Of a stretch of DNA of 64,000 nt, positions 1-9,482 are shown one piece after another. The stretch covers positions 62,001-126,000 of the forward strand of contig NZ_JAGFNS010000013.1 of the NCBI RefSeq assembly GCF_017592555.1, given 5' to 3'. Both the position numbers and the translations under genes were made by a program. Positions within the stretch are counted from its first letter, which is position 1. Each line of letters starts with the position of its first letter. The notes under the pieces are model-generated. The model saw nothing but the letters and a program-made list of their open reading frames with translations, was not told the origin of the DNA and searched no databases. This DNA comes from Actinoplanes flavus. GTDB taxonomy: Bacteria; Actinomycetota; Actinomycetes; Mycobacteriales; Micromonosporaceae.

Positions 1-1
1 G

Positions 2-667
2 GTGGCCATGCAGCTGCACGGCGAGAGCCAGCCGGAGTACACCGAGGCGCTCGAGTCGGCCGGCGCCCGCGTGATCGAGTTGCCGGTCTACCGCTGGGCG
101 CCGCCCACCGATCCGGCGCCGCTGCACCGCCTGGTCGACCTGATCATCGCCCGTCTGGTCGACGCCGTGACGTTCACCTCGGCCGCCGCCGTCCAGGCCG
201 TGCTGCGCGCCGCCGGCACCGGCGCCGACGCCCTCCTGGACGCTCTCCGCGACGACGTCCTGGCCGCCTGCGTGGGCCCGGTCACCTCGGCCCCGCTGCG
301 CCGGCACGGCATTCCGGTGGTCGTTCCCGGCCGCGCCCGCCTGAACTCGCTGGTCCGCACCATCGTCGACGAGCTGCCCAAACGCGCCGTCACCCTGCAG
401 GTCTCCGGCCACTCCCTGACCCTGCGCGGCCACGCCGCCATCGTCGACGGCGAACTGCGCCCGCTCGCGCCCGCCCCGATGGCGGTGCTGCGCGCCCTGG
501 CCGGCTCCCCCGGCCGCGTCCTGTCCCGCGCCGCCCTCCTCCAGGCGCTCCCCCGCGGCGCCGACGAACACGCGGTCGAGATGGCCGTCGCCCGTCTCCG
601 CGCCGGCCTCGCCCTCCCGGGCGTGGTCCAGACGGTCGTCAAGCGCGGCTACCGCATCCCCACCTGA
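2..667 (+). CDS. Uroporphyrinogen-III synthase-like protein with C-terminal winged-helix domain (5' partial)
   Basis: The visible 221 residues are the C-terminal part of a HemD-type protein. Residues 1 to about 125 look like the second half of the uroporphyrinogen-III synthase fold (TFTSAAAV followed by VGPVTSAPLRRHGI). Residues 130-221 look like an OmpR-type winged helix (SPGRVLSRAALLQAL, then AVEMAVARLR, ending VVKRGYRIPT). Such fusions are common in actinobacteria, where they are annotated as HemD/response-regulator hybrids; whether they still make uroporphyrinogen III or act as regulators is not settled by sequence. The reading frame is open to the window edge, so the true start lies upstream and the GTG at position 2 is probably internal. 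It converges on the acetyltransferase gene across a large palindrome. Confidence 0.8.
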   Translation: MAMQLHGESQPEYTEALESAGARVIELPVYRWAPPTDPAPLHRLVDLIIARLVDAVTFTSAAAVQAVLRAAGTGADALLDALRDDVLAACVGPVTSAPLRRHGIPVVVPGRARLNSLVRTIVDELPKRAVTLQVSGHSLTLRGHAAIVDGELRPLAPAPMAVLRALAGSPGRVLSRAALLQALPRGADEHAVEMAVARLRAGLALPGVVQTVVKRGYRIPT

Positions 668-669
668 GG

Positions 670-1045
670 ATCAGAACCAGGACGTCGTGGCCGGGTGGGT
701 GGTACAGACCGCTGCTCCCGCCGAGGGCCGGGCGCGGGCGGCCAGTCGCCTGGCGGCTCCTGAACGGCCACCCCCACCCGGCGACGTGCGTGAGCGGTCG
801 CCCTCGACCCCGAACCCCCGGCCGGTCCTCAGTGCTGTCCCGGGCCCTCGAAACAGCCCCACCACCAGCCCTCTCACGAGCGCCGGGCGAAGCGGGCCGG
901 GGTCGGGGGGAGCGCGACCGCTCACGCACGTCGCCCGGGGTGGGGAGCGGTCTGGACGCGCCAGCGGCCAGCGAGTCACGCCGGGCCCTCGGCGGGAGCA
1001 GCGGTCTGGACCCCCCACCCGGCCACGACATCCTGATTTCGATCT
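670..1045. repeat. Long imperfect inverted repeat filling a convergent intergenic region
   Basis: The 378 bp between the two convergent stop codons hold no credible gene. They form one imperfect palindrome centred near position 857. Perfectly matching arm segments include 684-690 with 1023-1029, a 25-nt block at 705-729 with 984-1008, and a 21-nt block at 781-801 with 914-934. Matches are weaker toward the centre. The arms begin just outside each stop codon. It could be a bidirectional terminator, a miniature mobile element or a decayed inverted duplication; nothing in it looks like a transposase. Confidence 0.85.
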
Positions 1046-1648
1046 TCAGGGGTCGCTGCGGATGCGGCTGTAGACGGTCAGGTCGGTACGGCCGGTGCGG
1101 AGCGTGCCGGCGTTGCGGGCGACGCCCTCGGCGACGAAGCCGGCCTTGACGGCGACCCGGTGGGAGGCGTGGTTGCCGGGGGCGGCGCGGAGCTCGACGC
1201 GTTCGAAGCCGACGTCGTGCAGCACCCAGCGGGTGAGGACGGTGACCGCCTCGGTGGTCACGCCGCGGCCGCGGACGGCCGGCATGGCCCAGTAGCCGAT
1301 CTCGACCGAGCGGGCCATCCAGTCCGCGCGTTTGAGGTCGATCACCCCGGCGAGGACGCCCGCGTGCTCGACCGCGCGGACCAGGCCCCGGCCGGTGGCC
1401 CGGGCGCCCGGGGCCAGCCGGTTGATGAGCAGCAGCGCGTGCCGCTCGGTGTAGGGCCGGGGCAACGGCAGCCACCGTTGGGTGAGCTCGTCCGCGGCGC
1501 CGGCGACGACGTCGCCGGCGTCCGATTCGCGCAGCCCCCGCAGCACCAGGCGATCGGTCCGCAGGACCAGATCGGGGAAGGTGTGCGCCCGGCGTGGATC
1601 AGCCGACCGCCGCGGCCTCGTGCTCGGCAACCAGGGTCGCCATCGCAT
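1046..1648 (-). CDS. GNAT family N-acetyltransferase (RimJ/RimL type)
   Basis: The protein begins its fold at LRTDRLVLRGLRESDA, the usual first strand of RimJ/RimL-type acetyltransferases, and contains VEIGYWAMPAVRGRGV, the acetyl-CoA-binding motif A (R/Q-x-x-G-x-G/A), followed by ERVELRAAPGNHASHRVAVK. It should transfer acetyl from acetyl-CoA to an amine, often a protein N-terminus; the substrate cannot be read. The start is unsettled: ATG at 1648 and TTG at 1630 both overlap the end of the upstream GTPase gene, and no start codon lies nearer the fold. The overlap implies translational coupling, so this gene is probably the last cistron of the conservon transcript. Confidence 0.75.
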   Translation of the reverse strand: MRWRPWLPSTRPRRSADPRRAHTFPDLVLRTDRLVLRGLRESDAGDVVAGAADELTQRWLPLPRPYTERHALLLINRLAPGARATGRGLVRAVEHAGVLAGVIDLKRADWMARSVEIGYWAMPAVRGRGVTTEAVTVLTRWVLHDVGFERVELRAAPGNHASHRVAVKAGFVAEGVARNAGTLRTGRTDLTVYSRIRSDP

Positions 1649-2210
1649 GCTCGACCACCCCGATCAGCACGGCCTTGACCGACTCGCGATGCCGCGCGTC
1701 GCACATCAGCAGCGGCACCCGCGCCGGGATGGCGAGCGCCTCACGCACCTCGCCGGGCTCGTAGCGTGGCGCGCCGTCGAAGCAGTTGACCGCGACGAGG
1801 TAGGGCAGATGCCGGTTCTCGAAATAGTCCAGTGGTGCGAAGGCGTCGGTGAGCCGTCGCGTGTCGACCAGCACCGCGGCGCCGACCGCACCCCGGATCA
1901 GCTCGTCCCACATGAACCAGAACCGGGTCTGACCCGGGGTTCCGAAGAGGTAGAGGATCAGGTCGTCGGCCATCGTGATGCGGCCGAAGTCCATCGCGAC
2001 CGTGGTGCTCTCCTTGCCTGGCACCTTCGACGCGTCGTCGATACCGGCACCGGCCACGGTCATCACCGCCTCGGTGGTCAGCGGCTCGATCTCGGAGACC
2101 GCCCCGACGAGGGTCGTCTTCCCCACACCGAAACCACCCGCGACGACGATCTTCGCGGACGTGATCTCCGCGGGATGCGGCCCCGTCCGCTCAGAGCTTG
2201 CGAAGTCCAC
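1599..2210 (-). CDS. cvnD: Conservon small GTPase (CvnD-like ATP/GTP-binding protein)
   Basis: This is a Ras-like G protein of about 203 residues. G1/P-loop GGFGVGKTT is at residues 25-33, a TPGQ motif replaces the classical DxxG of G3, and VNCFD stands in the place of NKxD. The GTG at 2210 is preferred over an upstream ATG because it overlaps the end of the DUF742 gene in the typical coupled way and puts the P-loop about 25 residues from the N-terminus. In Streptomyces conservons the equivalent protein works with the kinase-like CvnA, CvnB and CvnC as a membrane-associated signalling complex resembling eukaryotic G-protein systems. Confidence 0.9.
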   Translation of the reverse strand: MDFASSERTGPHPAEITSAKIVVAGGFGVGKTTLVGAVSEIEPLTTEAVMTVAGAGIDDASKVPGKESTTVAMDFGRITMADDLILYLFGTPGQTRFWFMWDELIRGAVGAAVLVDTRRLTDAFAPLDYFENRHLPYLVAVNCFDGAPRYEPGEVREALAIPARVPLLMCDARHRESVKAVLIGVVEHAMATLVAEHEAAAVG

Positions 2211-2553
2211 CCAACACCCTTCCCAAGAGGTCCATCCGCTCCGTGAACCCCGTCTTGGGAGCGGCACTGTGCAGCTGAAGCAGCCCGTCGGCCACCATGT
2301 CGGCGACAAGCACCCGGGCCACCCCCAGGGGCAGCCGGGTGTGCGCCGCCAACTCGGCGAGTGACAGCGCCTTCGGCTCGCACAGCACGGCTATGCGGTA
2401 CTTGTCGTGCCCGGCGAACCGTGCCTCCTGCACGGCCGCCGTACTGGCGATCAGGACCGCCTCGATCGGGATGTCCCGGATCGGTTCGGTCCGGCCACGG
2501 GTGACCGCGTACGGCCGCACCAGGTTGCCCCGGGGATCCTGCGGCTCTGTCAT
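2191..2553 (-). CDS. cvnC: DUF742 protein (CvnC-like)
   Basis: The 120-residue protein has the DUF742 layout: a basic N-terminus with VRPYAVTRGRTEP at residues 12-24, then a winged-helix-like part (SLAELAAHTRLPLGVARVL) and the C-terminal LLGRVLGGLRKL. The ATG at 2553 matches the usual family start (MTEPQDP). It is the third member of the conservon and overlaps the GTPase gene by 20 bp. The family is thought to take part in the kinase-GTPase complex; the helix-turn-helix resemblance is suggestive, but DNA binding cannot be claimed from sequence. Confidence 0.9.
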   Translation of the reverse strand: MTEPQDPRGNLVRPYAVTRGRTEPIRDIPIEAVLIASTAAVQEARFAGHDKYRIAVLCEPKALSLAELAAHTRLPLGVARVLVADMVADGLLQLHSAAPKTGFTERMDLLGRVLGGLRKL

Positions 2554-2595
2554 GACGCGGTCACCTCGTCTCCGCCGGGTCTGTCGGACCCGGCG

Positions 2596-3003
2596 CTAGT
2601 AACTGACGGCCTCGCGGGGCGCCGGCGACAGGGCCGCACCGACGCGTTCCACCAGCAGGGCCATCTCGTAACCGACCTGGCCGACGTCGCAACTGCGCGC
2701 CGCCAGGACGGCCATCGAGGAACCGTCGCTGATGGACATCAGGAAAAGATAGCCGCTCTCCATTTCGATGATGGTCTGTTGCACCGCGCCGGCGCTGAAC
2801 ATCCGGGACGCGCCGTCGGTGAGGCTGACCACGCCGGATGTGATCGCGGCCAGCTGGTCGGCCCGGTCCGGGGGCAGATCCCGGGACGAGGCCAGCAGAA
2901 TCCCGTCGGCCGAGACCGCGACCACGTGCGCGATGCCGGCGACGCTGTCCGCGAAGTTGCTGAGCAGCCAGCCCATGTCCTGCATGGTGGGGGGCCTGGT
3001 CAC
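2596..3003 (-). CDS. cvnB: Roadblock/LC7 domain protein (CvnB-like)
   Basis: The 135-residue protein is a single roadblock/LC7 domain: MGWLLSNFADSVAGIAHVV, then VSADGILLASS, and later GYLFLMSISDGSSMAVLA. Family members act as activators or scaffolds for small GTPases (MglB is the best-known bacterial example), which fits the GTPase encoded two genes downstream. The GTG at 3003 overlaps the stop of the kinase gene (GTGA-type overlap), so it is translationally coupled to it. It lies 42 bp before the DUF742 gene. Confidence 0.92.
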   Translation of the reverse strand: MTRPPTMQDMGWLLSNFADSVAGIAHVVAVSADGILLASSRDLPPDRADQLAAITSGVVSLTDGASRMFSAGAVQQTIIEMESGYLFLMSISDGSSMAVLAARSCDVGQVGYEMALLVERVGAALSPAPREAVSY

Positions 3004-5741
3004 TGTTCCCTCTCCTTAGGAGCCGGTGTTGCCGCGGCGGCGGTTTCGGCCACGCCGTCCGTCCGCCCTCGTTGCACTCCCCTGTGGTACGCGGAAAGCA
3101 GGCCGCGAACCTCATCGGGACTGCGACGATGTTGTGCCCGTGGGATCTCGTGCACCCCACCGGGTACGAGTTGCGCCTGTGGTACCCGCTTCGGCAGGCC
3201 GGACCGGGTGGTGCCGCCGTCCTGGGGGGCGGAGGCCGCCATGGCCCGCTGCCAGCCCTCGTCGGCCGCGGTGCGCCAGCGGTCCTCGGCGGACGAGCGT
3301 GGTTTCGGCATGGTGGCCTCGACCGGCTCGGATTTGACCGTGACCGCGGTCGGCGGTGGCGCGTATCCGGCCGTCGGCATGCCCTGCTGGCTGGTGGCCG
3401 GCGGATCACCGGCGAACCAGCTGTGCTGGACCTCCATCCGGATCGGCGCGGCGACCGGCGGCGCGGCGACCGGCGGCAAGGCGACCGGCGGCAAGGCGAC
3501 CGGCGGCAAGGCGACCGGGGCCGGAGCCGGAGCAGGAATCGGGGCCGGGGCCGGAGCGGGAGCCGGGGCCGGGGCGTCGGCCGGCTGGGGCGTACGGGTC
3601 GGCAGCGGCGGCCGGTCCGGGGTCGGGTCGAAGTCCGGTTCGACGGGCGCCACGGCCGGGTAGGTGCGCACCGGCGGCGAGACGGGCGCGGCGGTACGGA
3701 TCGGCGGCCGGCTCTCCACGGTGCGCGGCATGCCGGCGGGCGCCTGCGGCGGCGGGCCCGGCCGGGTCCAGCTGGCGGCCCGGGACGGCGGGGCGGCCGG
3801 CGCGCCGGGCAGCACCACGATGTCGGCCGGCAGGATCACCTCGGCGAGGGTGCCGCCCTCGGGGCCGGGCCGCAGCTCGACGCGGATGCCGTGCCGGGAC
3901 GCCAGCCGCCCGATCACCGCGAAGCCCATCAGGCGGAAGGTGGCCACATCCACTTCGGACGGCTCGCTGAGCCGCCGGTTGAGCTGCTCCATCTGGTCGG
4001 CGGAGATGCCCAGCCCTCGGTCTTCCACCTGGACCACGGCGTGATCGCCGGAGCGGCCGCCGTGCGCCACCACCACGGTGCTCGGCGGGGAGAAGCGGGT
4101 GGCGTTGTCCAGCAGTTCGGCGATCAGGCGTACCACGTCGTTGACGGCGGCCGCGGCGACCAGCACGTCGGTGTCGAGGGTGCCGAACTCGATCCGGTGG
4201 TAGAGCTCGACCTCGGACTGGGCGGCCCGCAGCGCGTCGATCAGCAGCGCGTCCTCGCGGCGCGGGGTGCCGACCTCGGCGCCGGCCAGCACCAGCAGGT
4301 TCTCGTCGTTGCGGCGCATCCGGGTGGCGAGGTGGTCCAGCTCGAAGAGGCGGGCGAGCCGCTTCGGGTCCTCCTCCATCCGCTCGATCTGGTCGAGTTC
4401 GCCGATCATCCGGTCGACCAGGGACTGGCTGCGCCGGGCCAGGCTCAGGAACATCGTGGAGACGCTGGTACGCAGCGCCGCCTGTTCCGCCGCGACCCGT
4501 ACGGCCTCCCGGTGCACCATGTTGAACGCCTCGGCGACCTGGCCGAACTCGTCCTGCTCGGGCATCTCGATCGGGTCCCGGGTCTGCGCCAGGATCCGCT
4601 CGACGCCGCCTTCACCGAGGTTCTCGGCGTCGTGCAGGCGGCTCACCACGTCGGGCAGGTCCCGGTGGGCGACGGCGAGCGCGCCCTCCCGCAGGCGGCG
4701 GACCGACAGCAGCAGCGAGCGGCCGAGGTAGACGGCGAGCGCCACGGCCGCGATCACGACCAGCAGCACCAGCACGAACTCGATGGTGGACCGCCGTCCG
4801 GTGCTCTCGCTCTCGTCCTCGGCGGCCGCGACGACCTGCTCCTCCAGTTGCCGTTCGGCGCCGCGCAGCAGTTCGGTGACGTCGCCGAAGGCCTCGGTGA
4901 TCTCGGCCGCTCCGGCGGCGGTGGGTCCGGTGAGCCGGGTGGACAGTTCGTCGGCGCGGGTCACCGCCTCGTCGCCGATGACCGAGTCGACCAGGGCGAT
5001 CTGTTCCCGGGCGGCGCCCGCGCGGAAGTCGGCGAGCGCCCCGGCCCGGGTGACCTGGGCGGTGGTGAGCGCTTTCTGCCGGTCGGCGTCGAGGTTGCCG
5101 GTGACCCGGGCCACGTACGCCACCGCGCCCTGCTCGGCGACCGCGGTCTCCAGCTCGGAGAAGGCGGCGAGCGAGCGCAGCCCGTCGGCGACCGGTCCCG
5201 GCTCGGCGACCTGGCTGAGCAGCGACTCGTAGCCGGACAGGACGGCCAGGGTGTCGCTGTATCGCTGGTTGGCGCCGGCCGGGTCCTCCCCGGTCCGCCC
5301 GCTGACCGCGACCCGCAGCGCGGCGAGCCCGGTCAGGTGCTGATCGATCAGGTCGAGGCGGTCGTCGACCCGGGCCGGCACCTCGGTGATCTCGGCACGG
5401 TCGGCGCGCAGGACGCGGGTCTGCGAGTCCACCGCCTTGATCGCCTCGCGGTATCCGGTCTCCGGCACGTCCAGCCCGGACAGGTATTCGACGGCGGCCA
5501 TCCGCTCGTCGTGCAGCGCCCGGGTCAGGGTGGCGAGGCCGGTGCCCAGGTCGGCGAGCTGGGCCACCCGTTCGGCGTCGGTGGCGCGCTCGCCGACCTC
5601 CATGAGCCGTACGGTCGCCAGCGCGAGCACCGCGGCCAGCGGGATGACGAGCAGACCGGCGAGTTTCGCGCGCAGTCGTGCGTTGCGCAGACCGAGGAAG
5701 CCACCACGTCGCGCAGCCAGGGTCGAGGATCCCGTGCTCAC
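3000..5741 (-). CDS. cvnA: Conservon sensor histidine kinase-like protein (CvnA-like, nitrate/nitrite-sensing-type sensor domain)
   Basis: A protein of about 913 residues. One membrane helix sits near residues 30-50 (LLVIPLAAVLALATV), a 250-residue extracytoplasmic helical sensor region of the nitrate/nitrite-sensing type follows, then a second helix (FVLVLLVVIAAVALAVYLG), a HAMP-like stretch, and a HATPase_c domain with N-box ELLDNATRFSPPS near residue 540 and G1 box VEDRGLGIS near residue 570. The last 250 residues are proline-rich and low-complexity. The GTG at 5741 is chosen because GAAGGAGA lies at good spacing before it. CvnA proteins often lack a canonical phosphoacceptor H-box; FELDHLATRMRRN occupies that place here. 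First gene of the conservon operon. Confidence 0.88.
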   Translation of the reverse strand: MSTGSSTLAARRGGFLGLRNARLRAKLAGLLVIPLAAVLALATVRLMEVGERATDAERVAQLADLGTGLATLTRALHDERMAAVEYLSGLDVPETGYREAIKAVDSQTRVLRADRAEITEVPARVDDRLDLIDQHLTGLAALRVAVSGRTGEDPAGANQRYSDTLAVLSGYESLLSQVAEPGPVADGLRSLAAFSELETAVAEQGAVAYVARVTGNLDADRQKALTTAQVTRAGALADFRAGAAREQIALVDSVIGDEAVTRADELSTRLTGPTAAGAAEITEAFGDVTELLRGAERQLEEQVVAAAEDESESTGRRSTIEFVLVLLVVIAAVALAVYLGRSLLLSVRRLREGALAVAHRDLPDVVSRLHDAENLGEGGVERILAQTRDPIEMPEQDEFGQVAEAFNMVHREAVRVAAEQAALRTSVSTMFLSLARRSQSLVDRMIGELDQIERMEEDPKRLARLFELDHLATRMRRNDENLLVLAGAEVGTPRREDALLIDALRAAQSEVELYHRIEFGTLDTDVLVAAAAVNDVVRLIAELLDNATRFSPPSTVVVAHGGRSGDHAVVQVEDRGLGISADQMEQLNRRLSEPSEVDVATFRLMGFAVIGRLASRHGIRVELRPGPEGGTLAEVILPADIVVLPGAPAAPPSRAASWTRPGPPPQAPAGMPRTVESRPPIRTAAPVSPPVRTYPAVAPVEPDFDPTPDRPPLPTRTPQPADAPAPAPAPAPAPIPAPAPAPVALPPVALPPVALPPVAAPPVAAPIRMEVQHSWFAGDPPATSQQGMPTAGYAPPPTAVTVKSEPVEATMPKPRSSAEDRWRTAADEGWQRAMAASAPQDGGTTRSGLPKRVPQAQLVPGGVHEIPRAQHRRSPDEVRGLLSAYHRGVQRGRTDGVAETAAAATPAPKEREQ
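3451..3525. repeat. Five 15-bp tandem repeats inside the kinase tail
   Basis: Five units with a 15-bp period start at 3451, 3466, 3481, 3496 and 3511 (core gcgaccggcggc on the plus strand). On the coding strand they specify repeated P-P-V-A-L/A-type pentapeptides in the proline-rich tail of the kinase-like protein, so copy-number change would keep the frame. Confidence 0.85.
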
Positions 5742-6258
5742 GACATCTCCTTCGCGGTCGTCACCGCTCCGCACCACGGTTGGAGCCGGTCTGTCGGCGG
5801 TCGCGGTCCGGCCCCGTCCGGCGCCCGCGTTTCCGGCGCGGCGATTTCATCAGAACGCCGGGGCCTTTGGGAAGTCTGGAACCTCCCGGAACCGGCCCGC
5901 CCGTCCGGGTGAAACCCGTGCACCGATCTCGTCACCAGCACTGACGTGCACGAATACGTCACACGTAACCATCCGTGAAGTCACGGTCACCGGACACCAT
6001 ATTCGTTCCAACCACTATCTGGGAGTTTCGTCCCGCGACCACGGTGGCAAGGTTTGGCACGACACGACGGACTCGTTGTCCGGTGCGCGACAGTGTCCAC
6101 TCCGGACCATCGTTCTGGCAAGTCGCTCGCCGTTCGCCCGGAGATTACCGTAGGTAACCAATTGTCAATAGAAGTTTATCGATCATAGACGGTTACGACT
6201 TTAGGCCGCCTTAAGAAGGACGACCCGGACTGGCGCATCCTGCGGAACATTCCGTAAC
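5742..6258. other. Divergent intergenic region between conservon and membrane-protein gene
   Basis: The 517 bp carry no credible gene. The half nearer 6259 is markedly AT-richer than its surroundings (6140-6220). It must hold the conservon promoter (minus strand) and the promoter of the membrane-protein gene (plus strand). The clearest element is a perfect 13-bp palindrome at 6145-6157 followed by a possible -35 box. Confidence 0.6.
6145..6191 (+). promoter_or_regulatory. Candidate operator palindrome and promoter for the membrane-protein gene
   Basis: TTACC-GTA-GGTAA at 6145-6157 is a perfect inverted repeat. TTGTCA at 6162-6167 could be a -35 box, with TAGACG at 6186-6191 as a weak -10 after 18 bp. 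The palindrome would sit directly upstream of the -35. The promoter match is modest. Confidence 0.35.
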
Positions 6259-7731
6259 GTGCCCGGCATGGCATTTCGGAGCTGGCTGAAGCTGTTAGCC
6301 GCCACCACCATGGCCGCCGCCGTCGTCGGGGCAGGTCAACTCGGCATCGCTTACGGACTCGGCATGGTGCGGCTCGACCAGACTCTGGAAGTCACCCAGC
6401 GTGATCAGTGGACAGCACAACTCGCCTGGGTCGCGTGGATCACGATGACCGCCGCGGCGCTCGGCGCCGTGGTCGCCACCGGACTCCGGCCCCGCTGGTC
6501 GCCCCGCCCGGTCGGTGCCGCCGGTTCCCTCGCGATGGGCCTGGCCGCCGGCGTCGGCGCCCTCGCCGTCCTGCCGCTGACCATGCAGCCGGCCCGCGCC
6601 GCCCAGGTGGCCGGCGTGCAGCCGGTCGTCGTCATCGGCATCTGTGCCGTGCTCGCCGCCGCGGTCGGCATCTTCGCCGCGGCCGCCGCCGCCGCGAAGC
6701 CGGTGGCCCGCTGGAGCGTCGCCACCCTGAGCGTCGTCGTCTGGGTCGTCGCGCTGATCTCCGTCGTGCCGTCCCTGCTGCCCGGCCAGAGCCCGGTCGC
6801 GGCCCGCCTGGGCGTGCTCGAGGGCCGGCTGATCCCGGCCGCCGCCACCGAGCACACGCCGTTCGTCACGATGCCCGTGCTGGCGCTGCTCACCGGCCTG
6901 ATCCTCGGGCTGGTGGCCCGGAGCCGGAAACTGTCCACCCTCGCGGTGGCGCTCAGCGGCCTGACCGGCCCGGTCCTGCTGACCGTCGCCTACCTGATCG
7001 CCGGCCCCGGTTCGGCGGCCGGCTTCGAGCTCAGCCCGTACTGGGCGGCGATGACCGCGGCCGGCGCCGGTGTGCTCGGCTCGGTCCTGGCCGCGATCGT
7101 CCGCGGTGGCGGCTCCGAGCCGGCCCCCGCCGCGGAGCCGGACGCCCCCGCCGACGACTCGCCCGCCGACGCCAAGCCGGAGCCCGTCTCCGGCCGCGCC
7201 AGCCTGCCGCGCCGCGACGTACCGGTGCAGTCGGCGATCGCGGCCGCCGCGGCGGCCGCGGCCCAGCGCCCCGAGGAGCAGCTGCGGCCGTCCGACACCG
7301 GCGTGTTCGCCGTGGGCGCCGGCGACCGCCCGCACCCGTTGCAGGACCTCGCCGCGGCATCGCCCGGCGCCACCTACACCTCCGGCGCGGCCTCCGCCGA
7401 CGCCGAGCCGCGCTTCTCCGGACAGCAGCCCGCCAAGCGCGGCGCCGGCCTCCGGCGCGGATGGCGTACGCGACGCGGCACGCCCGAAGCCCCCGCGCCG
7501 TCCCCGGCCCTGACCGGTGACAGCGGTTCGTTCAACGGTTTCACGGCCGGGCACCCGCGGGTCGCGAGCCGTGCCCCGCTCACTCCCGAGCCGACCCCGA
7601 TCAGCGCCCCGCTGCCGCAGCCCCAGCCGATCGCCCCGCCGCCGGTCGCTCCCGCCCCGGCCCAGCGCGGCGCGATGGGCGGCCGCAAGGAGGAGGACTA
7701 CGTCGACTGGGTGAACGGCCTCGGCAACTGA
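6259..7731 (+). CDS. Conserved actinobacterial multi-pass membrane protein
   Basis: No named family is recognised. The first 285 residues hold about eight hydrophobic segments (near residues 11-31, 52-72, 83-103, 119-140, 150-170, 202-222, 230-250 and 262-282). The remaining 200 residues are proline/alanine-rich and probably cytoplasmic. The extreme C-terminus EEDYVDWVNGLGN is acidic and hydrophobic and resembles a short tail seen in other actinobacterial membrane proteins, so it may be a binding motif. Translation starts at GTG 6259 or ATG 6268. The gene is monocistronic and converges on thiC across the G/C homopolymer tract. Confidence 0.75.
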   Translation: MPGMAFRSWLKLLAATTMAAAVVGAGQLGIAYGLGMVRLDQTLEVTQRDQWTAQLAWVAWITMTAAALGAVVATGLRPRWSPRPVGAAGSLAMGLAAGVGALAVLPLTMQPARAAQVAGVQPVVVIGICAVLAAAVGIFAAAAAAAKPVARWSVATLSVVVWVVALISVVPSLLPGQSPVAARLGVLEGRLIPAAATEHTPFVTMPVLALLTGLILGLVARSRKLSTLAVALSGLTGPVLLTVAYLIAGPGSAAGFELSPYWAAMTAAGAGVLGSVLAAIVRGGGSEPAPAAEPDAPADDSPADAKPEPVSGRASLPRRDVPVQSAIAAAAAAAAQRPEEQLRPSDTGVFAVGAGDRPHPLQDLAAASPGATYTSGAASADAEPRFSGQQPAKRGAGLRRGWRTRRGTPEAPAPSPALTGDSGSFNGFTAGHPRVASRAPLTPEPTPISAPLPQPQPIAPPPVAPAPAQRGAMGGRKEEDYVDWVNGLGN

Positions 7732-7785
7732 CCCGTAGCGGGTCGAGAGGTACCGCGGCCACCACCATCCGGTCTGAACGGACGC

Positions 7786-7875
7786 GGGGGGGGGGGGGCC
7801 CGCCCCCCCCCCCCCCCCCCCCCCCCCCCGGGGGCGGGGGGGGGGGGGGGGGGCCCCCCCCGGGCGCCCCCCCCG
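7786..7875. other. Poly-G/poly-C homopolymer tract (probable assembly or sequencing problem)
   Basis: For 90 bp the sequence is only G and C and mostly homopolymeric: 13 G from 7786, 27 C at 7803-7829, 18 G at 7836-7853 and 8 C at 7854-7861. It lies between two convergent stop codons, where a strong GC terminator hairpin would be expected. A miscalled hairpin is the simplest reading; no biological function can be supported. Confidence 0.8.
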
Positions 7876-7883
7876 CCGCACCG

Positions 7884-9437
<1,554 letters not shown>

Positions 9438-9482
9438 TCACATGGCAGCGGGCATCCTCGACCGCCGCCCCGGCCGGAAGAT

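Noticed and set aside
671-1073. Several overlapping reading frames of 115-128 codons on both strands between 670 and 1073
   Set aside because: They arise from the palindrome: frames on the two strands give similar arginine/proline-rich products. No ribosome-binding site or domain supports any of them.
3072-5912. A 946-codon open frame on the plus strand opposite the kinase gene
   Set aside because: It is the antisense shadow of a high-GC gene. Its product is Gly/Arg/His-rich without domain, while the opposite frame encodes a complete kinase-like protein.
7786-7875. G-quadruplex regulatory element
   Set aside because: The run lengths are better explained by a base-calling or assembly problem at a terminator; no function should be claimed until the sequence is confirmed.
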